From NCBI GenBank assembly GCA_943356775.1, contig CALRFU010000010.1:1-32061 (forward strand): DNA of 32,061 nucleotides, in the 5' to 3' direction. Below are positions 1 through 7,250 of the stretch, in pieces. The stretch's first letter is position 1, and each line of letters opens with the position of its first letter. The position numbers and the translations under genes were made by a program. This DNA comes from Candidatus Nomurabacteria bacterium. Lineage in GTDB: Bacteria > Patescibacteriota > Minisyncoccia > Phycocordibacterales > UBA2100. The notes under the pieces were generated by a model that did no database searches, was not told where the DNA came from, and saw only the letters and a program-made list of their open reading frames with translations.

Positions 1-1345
1 GCGAACGTGCGGAAGAAATATGTGAGCCAGAAATATTTCCGCCGTTCAACGTTGGATTCGTCAGGTCGAGCCCGTCGAGATGTTCTATTCTGCCCACGGC
101 GGCGGCGGACGAATATATATTGGTGATATTTGTGGTGTTTGCGGCAGAAGAAACGAGCATTCTCGAAGAGATTTGCCTGTCGAGTGCGGCAAGCTTTTTA
201 TCAAGCATTTCCTCGCTAATTCCACCGACACTGAGGAGACGGGTCGTCTCCGCAATGCGCTCTATGACCCGTTCGACACGCTCAGGGTAAACGGGATTCG
301 TGATGATTGTTGTAGGTCCGCTTGGCCGCCCTGTGGTCGCAACGGCACGAATGTCGCTCTTCGCGACATTCGCATCATTCGTATACGGTACGACGGACAC
401 CGTGACGGAACCTTTTTCATTTCGCGCGGCGATACCGCGCGAGCTCACAAGGTCGAGAGGAAACGCGACCGCATACACAAAATCATTCACGCCTGAATTC
501 ACGGCGCGGGCGAATGATGCAAACATAGTTGGAATATTTTCCATGAACGCAGCCTGCACCGAAGCGAGTGCAGCTTCCGGATTTTCTGCGGCGGCGGCGA
601 CTTGTGTCTGTGCGCGATTTGCAAACTCGTTCAGTCCCCCGCCTGTCGCCGCGTGATACGAATAGAAAGCAGCATCCACATGCTCTCGCACAGAGTCCGC
701 AGCGAATCGTGCGTATGATGGATCGACCGCAGCATAGGTACCGAAGGTGAGCATGAATGCGAGCGCGAGTGCCACGACCTTGTGGAAAAATTCCATAAGC
801 GGCGTGAGCGTGTAGGCCGGCACATTCGACAGGCTCAGTGCAGGCACATGCGCTCCTGAAAGTGCGGCGTGGGCGAGCCCACCCGGTGTATTCAAAAAAT
901 GTTTTGCGTGCCCGAATCCTTGACGTGTCTGCCCAGCGACCGCAGCCGCCATTTTATTTTTTATTTCATCGGCCCGGCTTGAGATGACGCGGGAAATTTG
1001 GGCAGCCACCGGCGCGGCCACTACGGGCGCCACACTGCTCATCAGCGCGGAAGGCGACTGGACGGAGGGTGTTTTTTCTATGAATTGATTTCCCGTCGCT
1101 TCCTGATACTGTCGCGCCCGCTCGGTGGCGAGGGATTCGCTGCGGAGAGTTTTTGCATATTCTTGAGTGACGAGGAAATTCTTGAGCGACTCCTGTTCAA
1201 CGTACCAATGTTTGCCGACTCGCCTACCTGAGATTTTTCCGTCTCTGCAAAGCCGGGCGACATAGTCTCGAGTGAGGTCGGCTGAGGCAGCCGCATCATT
1301 TGCGGAAATGTAGCGTTTACCGTCAAAAAAGATTTCGTCACTCAT
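1..1345 (-). CDS. HTH-transmembrane-surface repeat protein (partial, C-terminus beyond left edge)
   Basis: This ORF is absent from the track because it has no stop in the window; I translated 448 codons from ATG at 1345. Residues 1-58 form an excisionase/MerR-like helix-turn-helix (ISANDAAASADLTRDYVARL, then RRVGKHWYV). A low-complexity linker follows, and one hydrophobic segment at about 186-206 (VVALALAFMLTFGTYAAV). Beyond it lie a possible coiled coil at about 355-395 and, at the edge, Asn/Gly/Ser-rich repeat-like sequence (GLDLTNPTLNGGNISGSHIS) of the kind seen in beta-helical fibre proteins. The likely topology is DNA-binding domain inside and repeat region outside. The same HTH unit occurs twice in the protein encoded at 1816-2808. 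Function is unknown; a surface fibre with a regulatory head, or a membrane-tethered one-component regulator, would fit. The reading frame is secure, the role is inference. Confidence 0.85.
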   Translation of the reverse strand, partial: MSDEIFFDGKRYISANDAAASADLTRDYVARLCRDGKISGRRVGKHWYVEQESLKNFLVTQEYAKTLRSESLATERARQYQEATGNQFIEKTPSVQSPSALMSSVAPVVAAPVAAQISRVISSRADEIKNKMAAAVAGQTRQGFGHAKHFLNTPGGLAHAALSGAHVPALSLSNVPAYTLTPLMEFFHKVVALALAFMLTFGTYAAVDPSYARFAADSVREHVDAAFYSYHAATGGGLNEFANRAQTQVAAAAENPEAALASVQAAFMENIPTMFASFARAVNSGVNDFVYAVAFPLDLVSSRGIAARNEKGSVTVSVVPYTNDANVAKSDIRAVATTGRPSGPTTIITNPVYPERVERVIERIAETTRLLSVGGISEEMLDKKLAALDRQISSRMLVSSAANTTNITNIYSSAAAVGRIEHLDGLDLTNPTLNGGNISGSHISSARS

Positions 1346-1368
1346 GCATGTTCGGATGCCCGATATAT

Positions 1369-1383
1369 CTAGTATTTTACTAG
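1369..1383. promoter_or_regulatory. Perfect palindrome upstream of the HTH-surface gene, possible operator
   Basis: The sequence CTAGTA-TTT-TACTAG is a perfect 6+6 inverted repeat ending 24 bases upstream of the ATG at 1345. On the minus strand its centre contains TAAAAT, a possible -10 element, and TATATC follows closely. An operator overlapping the promoter of a gene whose product has an HTH domain would fit autoregulation. No convincing -35 was found, so this is inference. Confidence 0.4.
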
Positions 1384-1459
1384 TTATTCTGGATATCCTG
1401 TGGACATCGAGTGGAGAAACGTGTGGATAAGCGAAACCGCCGCGAGGCGCCCGTAGGGG

Positions 1460-1487
1460 CATCATGTCGGCTAATGTCGACATGATG
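1460..1487. repeat. Hairpin with 10-bp perfect stem
   Basis: CATCATGTCG and CGACATGATG flank an 8-base spacer. The right arm also overlaps the self-complementary ATGTCGACAT. It abuts the left repeat unit of the covarying hairpin pair at 1489-1520. Confidence 0.6.
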
Positions 1488-1488
1488 A

Positions 1489-1569
1489 GTTTCGGGCACG
1501 AACGAGCACGTTCGGGCCGCCGCGAGGCGCACGAGGAGTTTCGGGCACGCATGAGCACATGCGGGCCGC
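1489..1569. repeat. Tandem pair of hairpin units with compensatory stem changes
   Basis: Two units share the frame GTTTCGGGCA - 6-bp stem - AGCA loop - stem - GGCCGC. In unit 1 (1489-1520) the stem is CGAACG/CGTTCG; in unit 2 (1538-1569) it is CGCATG/CATGCG. Flanks and loop are identical while the middle stem bases differ on both sides and still pair. That pattern is expected if the folded structure, not the primary sequence, is kept. Both units are followed by ACGAGGAGT-like sequence (about 1531-1539 and 1570-1578). What it does is unknown: an RNA element, a protein-binding cruciform or a REP-like mobile palindrome are all possible. Confidence 0.65.
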
Positions 1570-1612
1570 ACGAGGAGTCAACGCTACCTCGCGAGGTCGC
1601 CCGCAGGAGCCG

Positions 1613-1634
1613 GCCGGCACACGCTTGTGCCGGC
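1613..1634. repeat. GC-rich hairpin, 8-bp stem
   Basis: GCCGGCAC and GTGCCGGC flank a 6-base spacer (ACGCTT). It is very stable, but no T run follows on either strand, so it does not look like an intrinsic terminator. Confidence 0.55.
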
Positions 1635-1685
1635 ACAAACCTCTCGCATCGGCCTTCGGCGGACACACTCTCGTGCGGGTTTAGA

Positions 1686-1705
1686 TATCTCGGCATTCCG
1701 AGATA
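1686..1705. repeat. Hairpin TATCTCGG/CCGAGATA, copy 1
   Basis: An 8-bp stem TATCTCGG/CCGAGATA closes over CATT. The same stem with loop CAT recurs as the secA terminator at 4545-4563, and a half copy CTATCTCGG lies at about 1719. The shared stem suggests a small repeat family in this genome. Confidence 0.5.
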
Positions 1706-1768
1706 CGTATTCACAACCTATCTCGGCCAATAGTTCATGGCCGGGAACCGCACCAGGTATCTTGTTCC

Positions 1769-1793
1769 ATGTTCGACTTCGTAAGTCGAACAT
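1769..1793. terminator. 11-bp hairpin downstream of the second HTH gene
   Basis: ATGTTCGACTT and AAGTCGAACAT enclose a CGT loop, about 22 bases after the stop of the minus-strand gene at 1816. The stem is perfect, but the minus-strand sequence after it has no T tract. It could be a transcript-end stabilising hairpin or a weak terminator, or one more member of the intergenic palindromes. Confidence 0.4.
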
Positions 1794-1815
1794 ATACGAG
1801 CTCAAAGACCAACAC

Positions 1816-2808
1816 CTACTGTACCCTCTTGTAGATGAGTTCTTTTACCAAGAAATTCTGCAGGAAATTCTCAATCCGTTCGAGGGCACCGGCCGCACCG
1901 GCTGTAAACATATTCCTTTCAATAGCTACTCCCCCCCGTATTGTATTCGTGCCATACACTGAACTATTCTTCAGCGTGACGAAGCCGAAGGAGAGGACAA
2001 TGACGATTGTCAGTGCTGCGACTCCAAGAGTCCGGAATGTCCCTTTATATATAGTCTTTCCGGATGTCCGGACTCTCGCTGGGATATGTTTCTCGGTACT
2101 TCTATCCCCAGAATAAGGGTGCGTAGAAGTGGTCATTGTTCGTACCTTACGAATTGGAACCACATACTCTTTATCCAAATCCTCCTCTTGAAAATGAATG
2201 CTTTTTACTTCTTCGTTCTCTGGAATCTCCTTAGCTTTTGGCATTACAGGCAAAAGGTCTCTATTATCACTTGTATAGTTTAAAAATGGTCCTGGGCCAT
2301 TGTAGTGGCTTTTATGGGGCTCTTCCGCGGGGATTGAAACATCATTATTCCTAGAAATACCGACAGATTCTGCCTGTACAGCTCCTAAAAGGTTGTCTTT
2401 TTCTTTTTTATGGGCAAGAATGCCTTCCCTGTCGATATACCATCGATTGCCTACCTGACGCGAGATTATGGCTCCGGAGCGCGCAAGTTGCCCCACGTAA
2501 TCAGGGTGGTATCCCGTTATACTTGCGGCACGGGAGGCAGAAATATGGTCCTTCCCGTCGAACGTGACGAGAGAATCAGCTTCAGGGGCGGTTTTTCTTT
2601 CCGGCTGAGGAGGTACATAGGTATCAGCGTTTGATTTATACTCTGTAAGTGAGACCATCGAGACAAACCAGAGGCCGCCGACTCTTTGAGCATCGATGAG
2701 TCCTTTTCTTGCAAGTTGTCCGATATAATCCTGAGCATAACCGCTTAACTGCGATGCTCGTTTAGACGATATGTACTCCTTACCCTCTAACCACATGGCA
2801 TCAGACAT
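1816..2808 (-). CDS. Double helix-turn-helix membrane-anchored protein
   Basis: The 330-residue product has two excisionase/MerR-like HTH units, at about 9-58 (ISSKRASQLSGYAQDYIGQL ... RVGGLWFV) and 84-133 (ISASRAASITGYHPDYVGQL ... QVGNRWYI). The shared core is GYxxDYxGQLARxGxI. A long polar linker (about 135-255) leads to one membrane segment at about 258-279 (TLGVAALTIVIVLSFGFVTL) and a short C-terminal tail of about 50 residues. Predicted topology is N-in, with the DNA-binding part in the cytoplasm. It begins 64 bases after gatB and may be read from the same transcript. It is related to the HTH protein at 1-1345, which has only one unit. No substrate or target is known. A membrane-tethered transcription factor is the simplest reading. 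Confidence 0.85.
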   Translation of the reverse strand: MSDAMWLEGKEYISSKRASQLSGYAQDYIGQLARKGLIDAQRVGGLWFVSMVSLTEYKSNADTYVPPQPERKTAPEADSLVTFDGKDHISASRAASITGYHPDYVGQLARSGAIISRQVGNRWYIDREGILAHKKEKDNLLGAVQAESVGISRNNDVSIPAEEPHKSHYNGPGPFLNYTSDNRDLLPVMPKAKEIPENEEVKSIHFQEEDLDKEYVVPIRKVRTMTTSTHPYSGDRSTEKHIPARVRTSGKTIYKGTFRTLGVAALTIVIVLSFGFVTLKNSSVYGTNTIRGGVAIERNMFTAGAAGALERIENFLQNFLVKELIYKRVQ

Positions 2809-2826
2809 CCGAGAAGTGTACCTCGG
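2809..2826. promoter_or_regulatory. Hairpin abutting the start codon of the double-HTH gene
   Basis: CCGAG (2809-2813) and CTCGG (2822-2826) flank an 8-base spacer directly upstream of the ATG at 2808. The GAGG that could act as ribosome binding site lies in the distal arm, so the hairpin could mask translation initiation. The stem is only 5 bp, so this is tentative. Confidence 0.3.
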
Positions 2827-2872
2827 GGTGCCAATATCGGTTAATGAAACTGTGGATAATGATGGGGATTGC

Positions 2873-4306
2873 TTAGGAGGCTATTTTCTCCTTCAGGAGT
2901 TCCCTAAGCTTCTCAGGATTACCGGCTCCTTTGAGGGCTTTCATGCATTGTCCCAAAAGAAATTCAAGAGCTGCACCCTTACCAGCCTTGAAATCTTCCA
3001 CCACTGAGGTGTTTTTCGTCAGGACGTCATCTACTATCGTTCCGATATCTGCGCCTGTAAAACTGAATAATCCCCTCTCTTCCGCCAGGACATCCGGATC
3101 CTTACCACTCCGCATAGATTCAATCAACAAATCCTTTGCCGCCCGCGAAGAAATTCTCTTACCGGCAACCATCTCGATTATCTTTTTGAAATTCTCCGCT
3201 GATATTGTGATTTTGGATTGATATCCTGTATCTCGTTTCTCGATATCTCGCACAATCTTTACGAGGTCATTAGCAATGTAGTTACTCGCGAGAAGTATGC
3301 CCGCACTGTCTGATTTCATCAAGGCTATAACGTCCTCAAAGAAGCTCCCAAGCGCTGATTCCTGAACATACAGCTGCGCATCGTCAGCCTTGATACCGAT
3401 TGCCAGATATCGCTCCCGTCGCTCCCACGGAAGCTCTGGCATCGTTGCGTTGAGAGATTCCTTGCTGAATTCTGGCACTTCCGAGAGCTTAAGCGATGGC
3501 AAATCAGGATCAGGGAAAAACCGATAGTCAGCGCTCCCCTCCTTGATACGCTGAGAGAACGTGGCCTGCTTACCGTCATCCCAGCCGCGCGTCTCTTTCA
3601 CGATCAACCCGCCACTTTCCAATTCGTCTATCTGGCGCTGTATCTCGTACTTTACGGCGCGTTCCATGGCGTTAAAAGAGTTTATGTTCTTGAGCTCTAC
3701 ATATGCCTGCGCTCGCGATCCATCTTTGCTCACGGAGACGTTGGCCTCCACGCGCATCTCCCCTTTCTCCATATTTGCGTTACTCGCTCCCAAATATTTG
3801 AGGAGCAACTGCAATTCACGCGCAAATGCCCCAGCCTGTTCTGCACTCTTTATCACGGGCTCAGTCACGAGTTCCATGAGTGGTACTCCCGCGCGATTGT
3901 AATCAATCGTCGTGCCTACCCCCTCCTGATGCATAGAGCTTGCTGTATCTTCTTCGAGATGGATACGTGTGATTTGTACACCTGCGAGTTCTCCGCCTGA
4001 AACAAGAGGAAATTCAAATTGGCTCAGCTGATAGCCTTTTGGGAGGTCGGGATAGAAATAATTCTTGCGATCAAACTCCGTGTAATCAGCGAGCTCAGCG
4101 CCAAGAGCAAGGCCAACGCGCAAAACCTGTCGCACGGCTTCCCCGTTGATTACAGGTAACGTACCCGGATGTGCCATGCACACGGGGCAGATATTTACAT
4201 TGGGCTCTGTTGCGTCTGCATCGTTCTTGGAGCAGCAAAACATCTTGGTATGCGTCTTGAGCTCTGCGTGTATCTCCAAACCGATTGTGGGCTCGTATAT
4301 CGCCAT
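2873..4306 (-). CDS. gatB: Aspartyl/glutamyl-tRNA(Asn/Gln) amidotransferase subunit B
   Basis: GatB is the tRNA-binding subunit of the GatCAB amidotransferase. It phosphorylates mischarged Glu-tRNA(Gln) (or Asp-tRNA(Asn)) and transamidates it with ammonia from GatA. The product shows the family N-terminus EPTIGLEIHAELKT, the paired cysteines of the zinc site (MFCC, CPVCMAHPGTLP), DRKNYFYPDLPKGYQLSQ, and a C-terminal YqeY-like helical domain. From ATG at 4306 the length is 477 residues, normal for the family. The track start at 4342 is a TTG and would add a Gly/Val-rich extension not seen in GatB, so I prefer 4306. gatA and gatC are not in the window. The double-HTH gene follows on the same strand. 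Confidence 0.96.
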   Translation of the reverse strand: MAIYEPTIGLEIHAELKTHTKMFCCSKNDADATEPNVNICPVCMAHPGTLPVINGEAVRQVLRVGLALGAELADYTEFDRKNYFYPDLPKGYQLSQFEFPLVSGGELAGVQITRIHLEEDTASSMHQEGVGTTIDYNRAGVPLMELVTEPVIKSAEQAGAFARELQLLLKYLGASNANMEKGEMRVEANVSVSKDGSRAQAYVELKNINSFNAMERAVKYEIQRQIDELESGGLIVKETRGWDDGKQATFSQRIKEGSADYRFFPDPDLPSLKLSEVPEFSKESLNATMPELPWERRERYLAIGIKADDAQLYVQESALGSFFEDVIALMKSDSAGILLASNYIANDLVKIVRDIEKRDTGYQSKITISAENFKKIIEMVAGKRISSRAAKDLLIESMRSGKDPDVLAEERGLFSFTGADIGTIVDDVLTKNTSVVEDFKAGKGAALEFLLGQCMKALKGAGNPEKLRELLKEKIAS

Positions 4307-4446
4307 ATGGGCGTACTCTACCACCCCAACACCCCCAACCAAAAACCTCGAAGGGGCGGCGTTCGAGAGGGCTCAGAGAACCTCGCGCAGCAAACAAAGA
4401 AGCGTGAAAGAAATCGCGCAGTGGTGATGCGCGTTGGAAACACCAT

Positions 4447-4459
4447 GAACATTATGTTC
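4447..4459. promoter_or_regulatory. Small perfect palindrome in the gatB upstream region
   Basis: GAACAT-T-ATGTTC is a perfect 6+6 inverted repeat about 140 bases upstream of the gatB start. On the minus strand it includes CATAAT, a possible -10. It could be an operator or chance. The rest of the 4307-4544 stretch shows no gene I can support. Confidence 0.25.
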
Positions 4460-4544
4460 GGTTGAGTTCTCTCGAGCGCCGCCCAATCATCAAATGCTAC
4501 CGTCTCGCACATTCGAGAATCCGAGATTCTATGAAAAATAAGCC

Positions 4545-4563
4545 TATCTCGGCATCCGAGATA
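4545..4563 (-). terminator. Intrinsic terminator of secA
   Basis: On the minus strand the stem TATCTCGG/CCGAGATA closes over a 3-base loop immediately after the secA stop codon and is followed by GGCTTATTTTTC. A stem plus U-rich tail in the right place makes this a good rho-independent terminator. Its stem is identical to the hairpin at 1686-1705. Confidence 0.75.
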
Positions 4564-4564
4564 A

Positions 4565-7075
4565 TTATTCTTTGGCAATTTGCCACTCGCCGCTCGCAAG
4601 CAAAGGCTCTGCTTTCTTAAATTTCATCTCACGTCGCTCAGTACCATTCGTGATTGTTACCTTATCATTGCGACCGTGTCCGGTATTCGAAGGCACCCCC
4701 GAAGGTGCAGAAATCGTCCGTACCGCCTTGTGGATAACCTGCTCGGCTTTCGGTGCCCGTACTCCCCCCGTGGTCATGTTCGGCAGCACATTTGCAACCT
4801 GCGCCATATACGAATTCTCCATCGTCTGAAATAGTTTGAGGCCTTCTTTTTTGTACTCAACAAGCGGGTCACGTTGACCATATGCGCGAAGATTCACCGA
4901 GTTGCGGAGATACTCCATCGCCTCCAAATGTTCTACCCAAAGAAAATCTACTGTTTGCAAAAGGAATCGCCGCGTCATTGGATAGAACCCGTCTCCCAAT
5001 TCTTTTTTCTTCGATTCAATCATCTCTGCGAATCCTTCGTTCGATTCTGCAATACGCGTGAGCTCTTCGTCTATCGCGGAAATATCCCCGGTGAGGAGCG
5101 CACGACGACGCGTGTATATGCTTTGGCGTTGGATATTGAGAACGTCGTCGTACGAGAGTACGTGTTTGCGTGCATCAAAATTTAACTCTTCGATGCGCGT
5201 TTGCGCCTTCTCGAGCGCACGCGTTATCATCGAATTATAAATAGGCTCATCCTCGGGAATCTTAAACGTGCCCATGACACGCTTGATGACATCTGAGGCA
5301 AAGACACGCATGAGTGAATCCTCGAGCGAGACGAAAAACTGCGTCTCCCCTGGGTCTCCCTGTCGCCCGCTTCTTCCTCGCAGCTGATTGTCTATGCGAC
5401 GTGCTTCATGGCGCTCGGTGCCCAAGAGGAAGAGTCCGCCAGTCTTTTTTACTTCTTCAGACGCCTCATCACTCCCCGGATTCCCACCGAGCTTGATGTC
5501 GACACCGCGACCAGCCATGTTGGTCGCGATGGTGACGCCCCCCCTCTTCCCTGCCTGTGCGATGATTTCACCTTCTCGTTCGTGATTCTTCGCATTCAAT
5601 ATTTCGTGCGGGATTCCTTCCTGTTTAAAATGCGCTGAGAGGATTTCATTCTTCTCGACGGATACGGTACCGACCAAGACAGGCTGCCCTTTCTCATGCA
5701 ATTCGCGCACATGCCGCGCAATGGCCTTCATTTTTCCAGATTCGCTTTGGAAGATAAGGTCCTCGTGGTCTTTTCGCACCGCTACTTTGTTGGTCGGGAC
5801 GACGACGGTATTGAGCCCATAGACCTTGTAAAACTCCTCTGAGGAGGTCACCGCTGTACCTGTCATGCCCGCAAGTTTTTTATATAGACGGAAGTAATTC
5901 TGGAAAGTAATCGAAGCAAACGTTCTCGATTCTTGCTGCATCTCTACCCCCTCTTTTGATTCGATCGCTTGATGCAAGCCTTCAGACCAGCGTCTGCCCG
6001 GTTGTAAGCGGCCGGTAAACTCATCCACGATAACAATTGCGCCATCCTTCACGACATATTCCTTATCCCGCGCAAAAAGCGCCTTGGCACGGACGGCAGT
6101 CTCCAGGTGGTGCACGTACTTGATACCCGCATCGGTATAGATATTCTCAACACCGAGCGCACGCTGCGCCTTCTCGATGCCGCTATCGGTCAAGGATATT
6201 TGCTTGTGCTTGTGCTCAACCTCATAGTCTTCGTCTTGTATGAGCGACGCTGCTATCTGAGTGAAGCGTCCGTAGAGGGATTCAGCGTCGGAAACGGGAG
6301 CAGAAATGATGAGCGGCGTACGGGCTTCATCGATGAGGATGGAGTCTATCTCGTCGACGATAGCAAAGTGATAGGTATGCTGTCGTAAATTCCCTGATTC
6401 GTATTCCAGATTATCGCGCAGATAGTCGAAGCCGAATTCGTTGTTGGTACCGTAGGTGATATCAGCGGCATACGCCTCCCGTCTCGTACAAGGCCTGAGA
6501 AAATCCTGCATGACCTTGAATGCGCCCATCGTATCCCTTTCCGCATCCTCCTGCGCCAAAACTTCAGAGGACATGTGCGTGGGGTCATAGATGAATGATG
6601 CTTCGTGATTAATGATGCCCACCGAGAGCCCGAGCGCGTAGTAAATCTCGCCCATCCAGACTGCGTCGCGTCGCGAGAGGTAGTCGTTGACGGTAACAAT
6701 GTGCACGCCCTTCCCCGAAAGTGCGTTGAGGTACGCGGGGAGAGTCGCGACGAGAGTCTTTCCTTCTCCGGTGCGCATCTCGGCAATATCGCCGCGATGA
6801 AGTATCATGCCTCCTATAAGCTGAACGTCGAAATGTCTCTGACCCAAGGTACGCCGCGACGCCTCCCGCACCGCAGCAAAGGCTTCCGGGGCAATCTCAT
6901 CCAAGGTGGCACCCTCAAGAAGCCGCCCCTTGAATTCAGCGGTCTTTTCTTTCAGCGCCAGGTCGGAGAGCGCTTTCATTCCCTCCTCCTGCGCATTGGT
7001 GACCGCAACGATAGGCTCGGCGGCCCGTAGAGCTGCGAGATTCTCATCCCCAAATAGCCTCTTCCAAAATGTCAT
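4565..7075 (-). CDS. secA: Preprotein translocase motor ATPase SecA
   Basis: SecA drives unfolded preproteins through SecYEG at the inner face of the membrane using ATP. The product has Walker A MRTGEGKT (about 100-107), the DEAD-type VDEIDSILIDEARTPLIISA, the preprotein cross-linking domain, motif MAGRGVDIKLGGNPG, QLRGRSGRQGDPG, and the helical scaffold with FLWVEHLEAMEYLRN. It is 836 residues long. The usual C-terminal cysteine-rich zinc motif that binds SecB is missing; the protein ends in EWQIAKE. That is common in lineages without SecB. ATG at 7075 gives the normal SecA N-terminus, with a possible AGGA ribosome site 8 bases upstream. It is flanked by terminators on both sides, so it is probably transcribed alone. 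Confidence 0.97.
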   Translation of the reverse strand: MTFWKRLFGDENLAALRAAEPIVAVTNAQEEGMKALSDLALKEKTAEFKGRLLEGATLDEIAPEAFAAVREASRRTLGQRHFDVQLIGGMILHRGDIAEMRTGEGKTLVATLPAYLNALSGKGVHIVTVNDYLSRRDAVWMGEIYYALGLSVGIINHEASFIYDPTHMSSEVLAQEDAERDTMGAFKVMQDFLRPCTRREAYAADITYGTNNEFGFDYLRDNLEYESGNLRQHTYHFAIVDEIDSILIDEARTPLIISAPVSDAESLYGRFTQIAASLIQDEDYEVEHKHKQISLTDSGIEKAQRALGVENIYTDAGIKYVHHLETAVRAKALFARDKEYVVKDGAIVIVDEFTGRLQPGRRWSEGLHQAIESKEGVEMQQESRTFASITFQNYFRLYKKLAGMTGTAVTSSEEFYKVYGLNTVVVPTNKVAVRKDHEDLIFQSESGKMKAIARHVRELHEKGQPVLVGTVSVEKNEILSAHFKQEGIPHEILNAKNHEREGEIIAQAGKRGGVTIATNMAGRGVDIKLGGNPGSDEASEEVKKTGGLFLLGTERHEARRIDNQLRGRSGRQGDPGETQFFVSLEDSLMRVFASDVIKRVMGTFKIPEDEPIYNSMITRALEKAQTRIEELNFDARKHVLSYDDVLNIQRQSIYTRRRALLTGDISAIDEELTRIAESNEGFAEMIESKKKELGDGFYPMTRRFLLQTVDFLWVEHLEAMEYLRNSVNLRAYGQRDPLVEYKKEGLKLFQTMENSYMAQVANVLPNMTTGGVRAPKAEQVIHKAVRTISAPSGVPSNTGHGRNDKVTITNGTERREMKFKKAEPLLASGEWQIAKE

Positions 7076-7135
7076 TGGACAATCCTACATCAAATCGACT
7101 CCTATTGCGATTCAAGTAAACACTCTGAAATGAAA

Positions 7136-7159
7136 ACGACCCCCCTTGCGGGGAGTCGT
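7136..7159 (-). terminator. Intrinsic terminator between the Lys-rich mini-ORF and secA
   Basis: On the minus strand ACGAC-T-CCCC, loop GCAA, GGGG-G-GTCGT forms a strong GC stem with one mismatch and is followed by TTTTCATTTC. It ends a minus-strand transcript coming from upstream of 7160. The only candidate there is the mini-ORF at 7200-7250 or an RNA in its place, because the next operon has its own terminator at 7443-7462. Confidence 0.7.
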
Positions 7160-7199
7160 CTTGAAGAAGTACCCACATCCAAGGGATGCAGGCAGCACG

Positions 7200-7250
7200 C
7201 TATCGGTGCTTCTTTGCCGTCTTCTTTGTTGCCTTCTTTTTCTTTGCCAT
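7200..7250 (-). CDS. Lys/Ala-rich 16-residue basic peptide (candidate)
   Basis: ATG at 7250 opens MAKKKKATKKTAKKHR and ends at TAG. It is below the track's length cut. The peptide is almost entirely Lys, Ala and Thr, like the tails of bacterial histone-H1-like proteins, and could bind nucleic acid. Support comes from context: a short isolated unit with a strong terminator 40 bases downstream (7136-7159) and another terminator upstream (7443-7462). No clear Shine-Dalgarno site precedes the ATG; the upstream is AT-rich. A small regulatory RNA occupying the same interval is an alternative. The 236 bases from 7251 to 7486 hold only the upstream terminator and AT-rich sequence that may contain its promoter. 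Confidence 0.45.
   Translation of the reverse strand: MAKKKKATKKTAKKHR

Larger units (their letters stand above)
1346..1815. other. 470-base structured intergenic region without a supported gene
   Basis: No convincing ORF lies between the two HTH genes. The track ORFs here are short, Arg/Ser/Pro-rich and on both strands. Instead the region carries at least six inverted repeats: 1369-1383, 1460-1487, 1499-1514, 1548-1563, 1613-1634, 1686-1705 and 1769-1793. It also carries three copies of a CGCGAGG(C/T)-containing motif near 1441, 1521 and 1590. The density of stems suggests a structured RNA, a leader or a repeat cluster (REP-like) rather than coding sequence. Transcription direction cannot be decided from the sequence. 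Confidence 0.6.

Noticed and set aside
80-825. Several plus- and minus-strand track ORFs (138, 118, 60, 64 aa)
   Set aside because: They are shadows of the edge-open minus-strand frame 1-1345, which gives a coherent protein.
1489-1578. CRISPR-like array
   Set aside because: There are only two repeat units, the spacer-like part forms a hairpin, and no cas genes are present.
1464-1962. Track ORFs in the intergenic region (89, 65, 73, 111 aa)
   Set aside because: Their Arg/Ser/Pro-rich content arises from reading through the palindromes, and they overlap on both strands.
1-2808. Excisionase-like HTH as sign of a prophage
   Set aside because: No integrase, portal, capsid or attachment site is present, and both proteins carry membrane segments.
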